Below, piece by piece: positions 62,401 through 64,000 of a stretch of DNA of 64,000 nucleotides. Made by a program: the position numbers and the translations under genes. How positions within the stretch are numbered: position 1 is the first letter of the stretch; each line of letters starts with the position of its first letter. The notes under the pieces were generated by a model. That model was not told where the DNA came from, made no database searches, and saw only the letters and a list, made by a program, of their open reading frames with translations. Source of the stretch: Allodiplogaster sudhausi (Eukaryota > Nematoda > Chromadorea > Rhabditida > Diplogasteridae); NCBI GenBank assembly GCA_945643635.1, contig CALZFC010000209.1, positions 1 through 64,000 of the forward strand, written 5' to 3'.

Positions 62401-64000
62401 AAACGTTCTCAAATTTTCCAGCGAATACGAATTTAATACTTTCCAGGTTCTTGCTTAAAGAATTTAGCCTGAAACTAGCCCGAAATTCTAGATTAAATTG
62501 CAATTTCATGGCCATCGGTCGAGTTACCAAGTTAGGAGAAAGTTCTTCCAATCGACATGCCTGTGGGGTAAACGTTCTCAAATTTTCAGCGAATACGAAT
62601 TTAATACTTTCCAGGTTCTTGCTTAAAGAATTTAGCCTGAAACTAGCCCGAAATTCTAGATTAAATTGCAATTTCATGGCCATCGGTCGAGTTACCAAGT
62701 TAGGAGAAAGTTCTTCCAATCGACATGCCTGTGGGGTAAACGTTCTCAAATTTTTCAGCGAATACGAATTTAATACTTTCCAGGTTCTTGCTTAAAGAAT
62801 TTAGCCTGAAACTAGCCCGAAATTCTAGATTAAATTGCAATTTCATGGCCATCGGTCGAGTTACCAAGTTAGGAGAAAGTTCTTCCAATCGACATGCCTG
62901 TGGGGTAAACGTTCTCAAATTTTCAGCGAATACGAATTTAATACTTTCCAGGTTCTTGCTTAAAGAATTTAGCCTGAAACTAGCCCGAAATTCTAGATTA
63001 AATTGCAATTTCATGGCCATCGGTCGAGTTACCAAGTTAGGAGAAAGTTCTTCCAATCGACATGCCTGTGGGGTAAACGTTCTCAAATTTTCCAGCGAAT
63101 ACGAATTTAATACTTTCCAGGTTCTTGCTTAAAGAATTTAGCCTGAAACTAGCCCGAAATTCTAGATTAAATTGCAATTTCATGGCCATCGGTCGAGTTA
63201 CCAAGTTAGGAGAAAGTTCTTCCAATCGACATGCCTGTGGGGTAAACGTTCTCAAATTTTCCAGCGAATACGAATTTAATACTTTCCAGGTTCTTGCTTA
63301 AAGAATTTAGCCTGAAACTAGCCCGAAATTCTAGATTAAATTGCAATTTCATGGCCATCGGTCGAGTTACCAAGTTAGGAGAAAGTTCTTCCAATCGACA
63401 TGCCTGTGGGGTAAACGTTCTCAAATTTTCCAGCGAATACGAATTTAATACTTTCCAGGTTCTTGCTTAAAGAATTTAGCCTGAAACTAGCCCGAAATTC
63501 TAGATTAAATTGCAATTTCATGGCCATCGGTCGAGTTACCAAGTTAGGAGAAAGTTCTTCCAATCGACATGCCTGTGGGGTAAACGTTCTCAAATTTTCC
63601 AGCGAATACGAATTTAATACTTTCCAGGTTCTTGCTTAAAGAATTTAGCCTGAAACTAGCCCGAAATTCTAGATTAAATTGCAATTTCATGGCCATCGGT
63701 CGAGTTACCAAGTTAGGAGAAAGTTCTTCCAATCGACATGCCTGTGGGGTAAACGTTCTCAAATTTTCAGCGAATACGAATTTAATACTTTCCAGGTTCT
63801 TGCTTAAAGAATTTAGCCTGAAACTAGCCCGAAATTCTAGATTAAATTGCAATTTCATGGCCATCGGTCGAGTTACCAAGTTAGGAGAAAGTTCTTCCAA
63901 TCGACATGCCTGTGGGGTAAACGTTCTCAAATTTTCCAGCGAATACGAATTTAATACTTTCCAGGTTCTTGCTTAAAGAATTTAGCCTGAAACTAGCCCG
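41476..64000. repeat. Array segment enriched in a 168-bp monomer variant (CC to C at the junction)
   Basis: About 133 monomers. The only length change is a loss of one C at the monomer junction (TTTTCCAGCG to TTTTCAGCG), seen with the surviving C at 41476, 42320, 43502, 45022, 47049, 47386, 51103, 51440, 51777, 53635, 56845, 59210, 60899, 61067, 62587, 62924 and 63768. All spacings between them equal n x 169 minus 1. A related substitution at the same place, C169T (TTTTTCAGCG), occurs at 47892, 49413, 51608 and 62755. All other bases appear consensus. The array continues past the end of the window. Confidence 0.9.

Larger units (their letters stand above)
1..64000. repeat. Satellite DNA array, 169-bp monomer, about 380 head-to-tail copies
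   Basis: The same sequence recurs every 169 bp from the first to the last base, always in the same orientation. Recurrent landmarks in each copy are CAGCGAATACG at the start, TCTAGA at monomer position 69, the palindrome AAATTGCAATTT at 77-88, TGGCCA at 91-96 and AACGTT at 153-158. From 7034 onward the monomer boundaries add up exactly once the listed one-base changes and one 21-bp deletion are counted, giving 337 copies; about 43 more lie to the left. The monomer is 39% GC. Known context: monomers of about 150-180 bp, close to one nucleosome, are typical of centromeric and pericentromeric satellites in plants and animals. I infer such a location, but a subtelomeric or interstitial heterochromatin block is equally possible from sequence alone. 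I do not recognise the family. There is no gene, tRNA, rRNA or transposon anywhere in the window. Confidence 0.98.

Noticed and set aside
41476..63768. Regular higher-order repeat in the right-hand segment
   Set aside because: Intervals between 168-bp copies are 5, 7, 9, 12, 2, 22, 2, 2, 11, 19, 14, 10, 1, 9, 2 and 5 monomers; no fixed multi-monomer period recurs, so the pattern is scattered rather than a higher-order unit.
8326..64000. Serial minus-strand open frames of 72 codons every 169 bp, some of 128 or 184 codons, and plus-strand frames of 114 or 170 codons
   Set aside because: They are translations of the satellite itself. The monomer is 3n+1 bp, so each frame ends shortly into the next copy; where a monomer is 168 bp the frame reads on and becomes longer. 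There is no start context, codon-level selection or promoter, and the length is set by the repeat, so these are not genes or a tandem protein-repeat family.
1..64000. CRISPR array
   Set aside because: The repeated unit is the entire 169 bp with no unique spacers between repeats.
1..64000. A new defence, mobile or biosynthetic system hidden in the window
   Set aside because: Both strands were read along the full length; every stretch aligns to the same 169-bp monomer or a rearranged piece of it, leaving no sequence that could encode such a system.

Overview
The whole 64-kb window is one uninterrupted head-to-tail tandem array of a single satellite DNA family with a 169-bp monomer. I count about 380 copies. 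There is no unique sequence, no gene, no RNA gene, no transposon and no flanking DNA at either end. The array continues past both edges of the window. This is eukaryotic constitutive-heterochromatin-type sequence, and a monomer of about one nucleosome length fits a centromeric, pericentromeric or subtelomeric satellite. I do not recognise the family and cannot name the organism. Plants and arthropods both carry satellites of this size class. Throughout, monomer position 1 is the C of CAGCG; a clean reference copy lies at 10069-10237 (39% GC, 7 CpG).

Layout from left to right. (1) 1-7033: about 43 diverged, indel-rich monomers with shared base variants, including one truncated monomer (junction near 3086) and one scrambled monomer (about 6357-6425). 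(2) 7034-11927: 29 monomers, mostly consensus, with 7 single-base losses. (3) 11928-13445: a short island of 9 monomers that again carry variants. (4) 13446-24091: 63 near-identical monomers. (5) 24092-25422: 8 monomers, including a unique 148-bp copy in which 28 bp are replaced by 7 extra A. (6) 25423-39279: 82 monomers, of which the last 72 (27112-39279) look identical. (7) 39280-41475: 13 monomers with one substitution. (8) 41476-64000: about 133 monomers in which the only length change is a recurrent one-base loss at the monomer junction (CC to C), seen 17 times.

No genes work together here. Every open frame in the window comes from the repeat. The monomer length is 3n+1, so frames shift at each copy and give a monotonous series of 72-codon minus-strand frames; where a monomer is 168 bp the frame runs through to 128 or 184 codons. 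What can be studied is array evolution (a homogenised core against a diverged flank, local variant clusters, rearranged monomers) and internal monomer architecture (a cluster of short dyads). Part of the left-hand noise may be sequencing or assembly error. I found no evidence of a new enzymatic or defence system.
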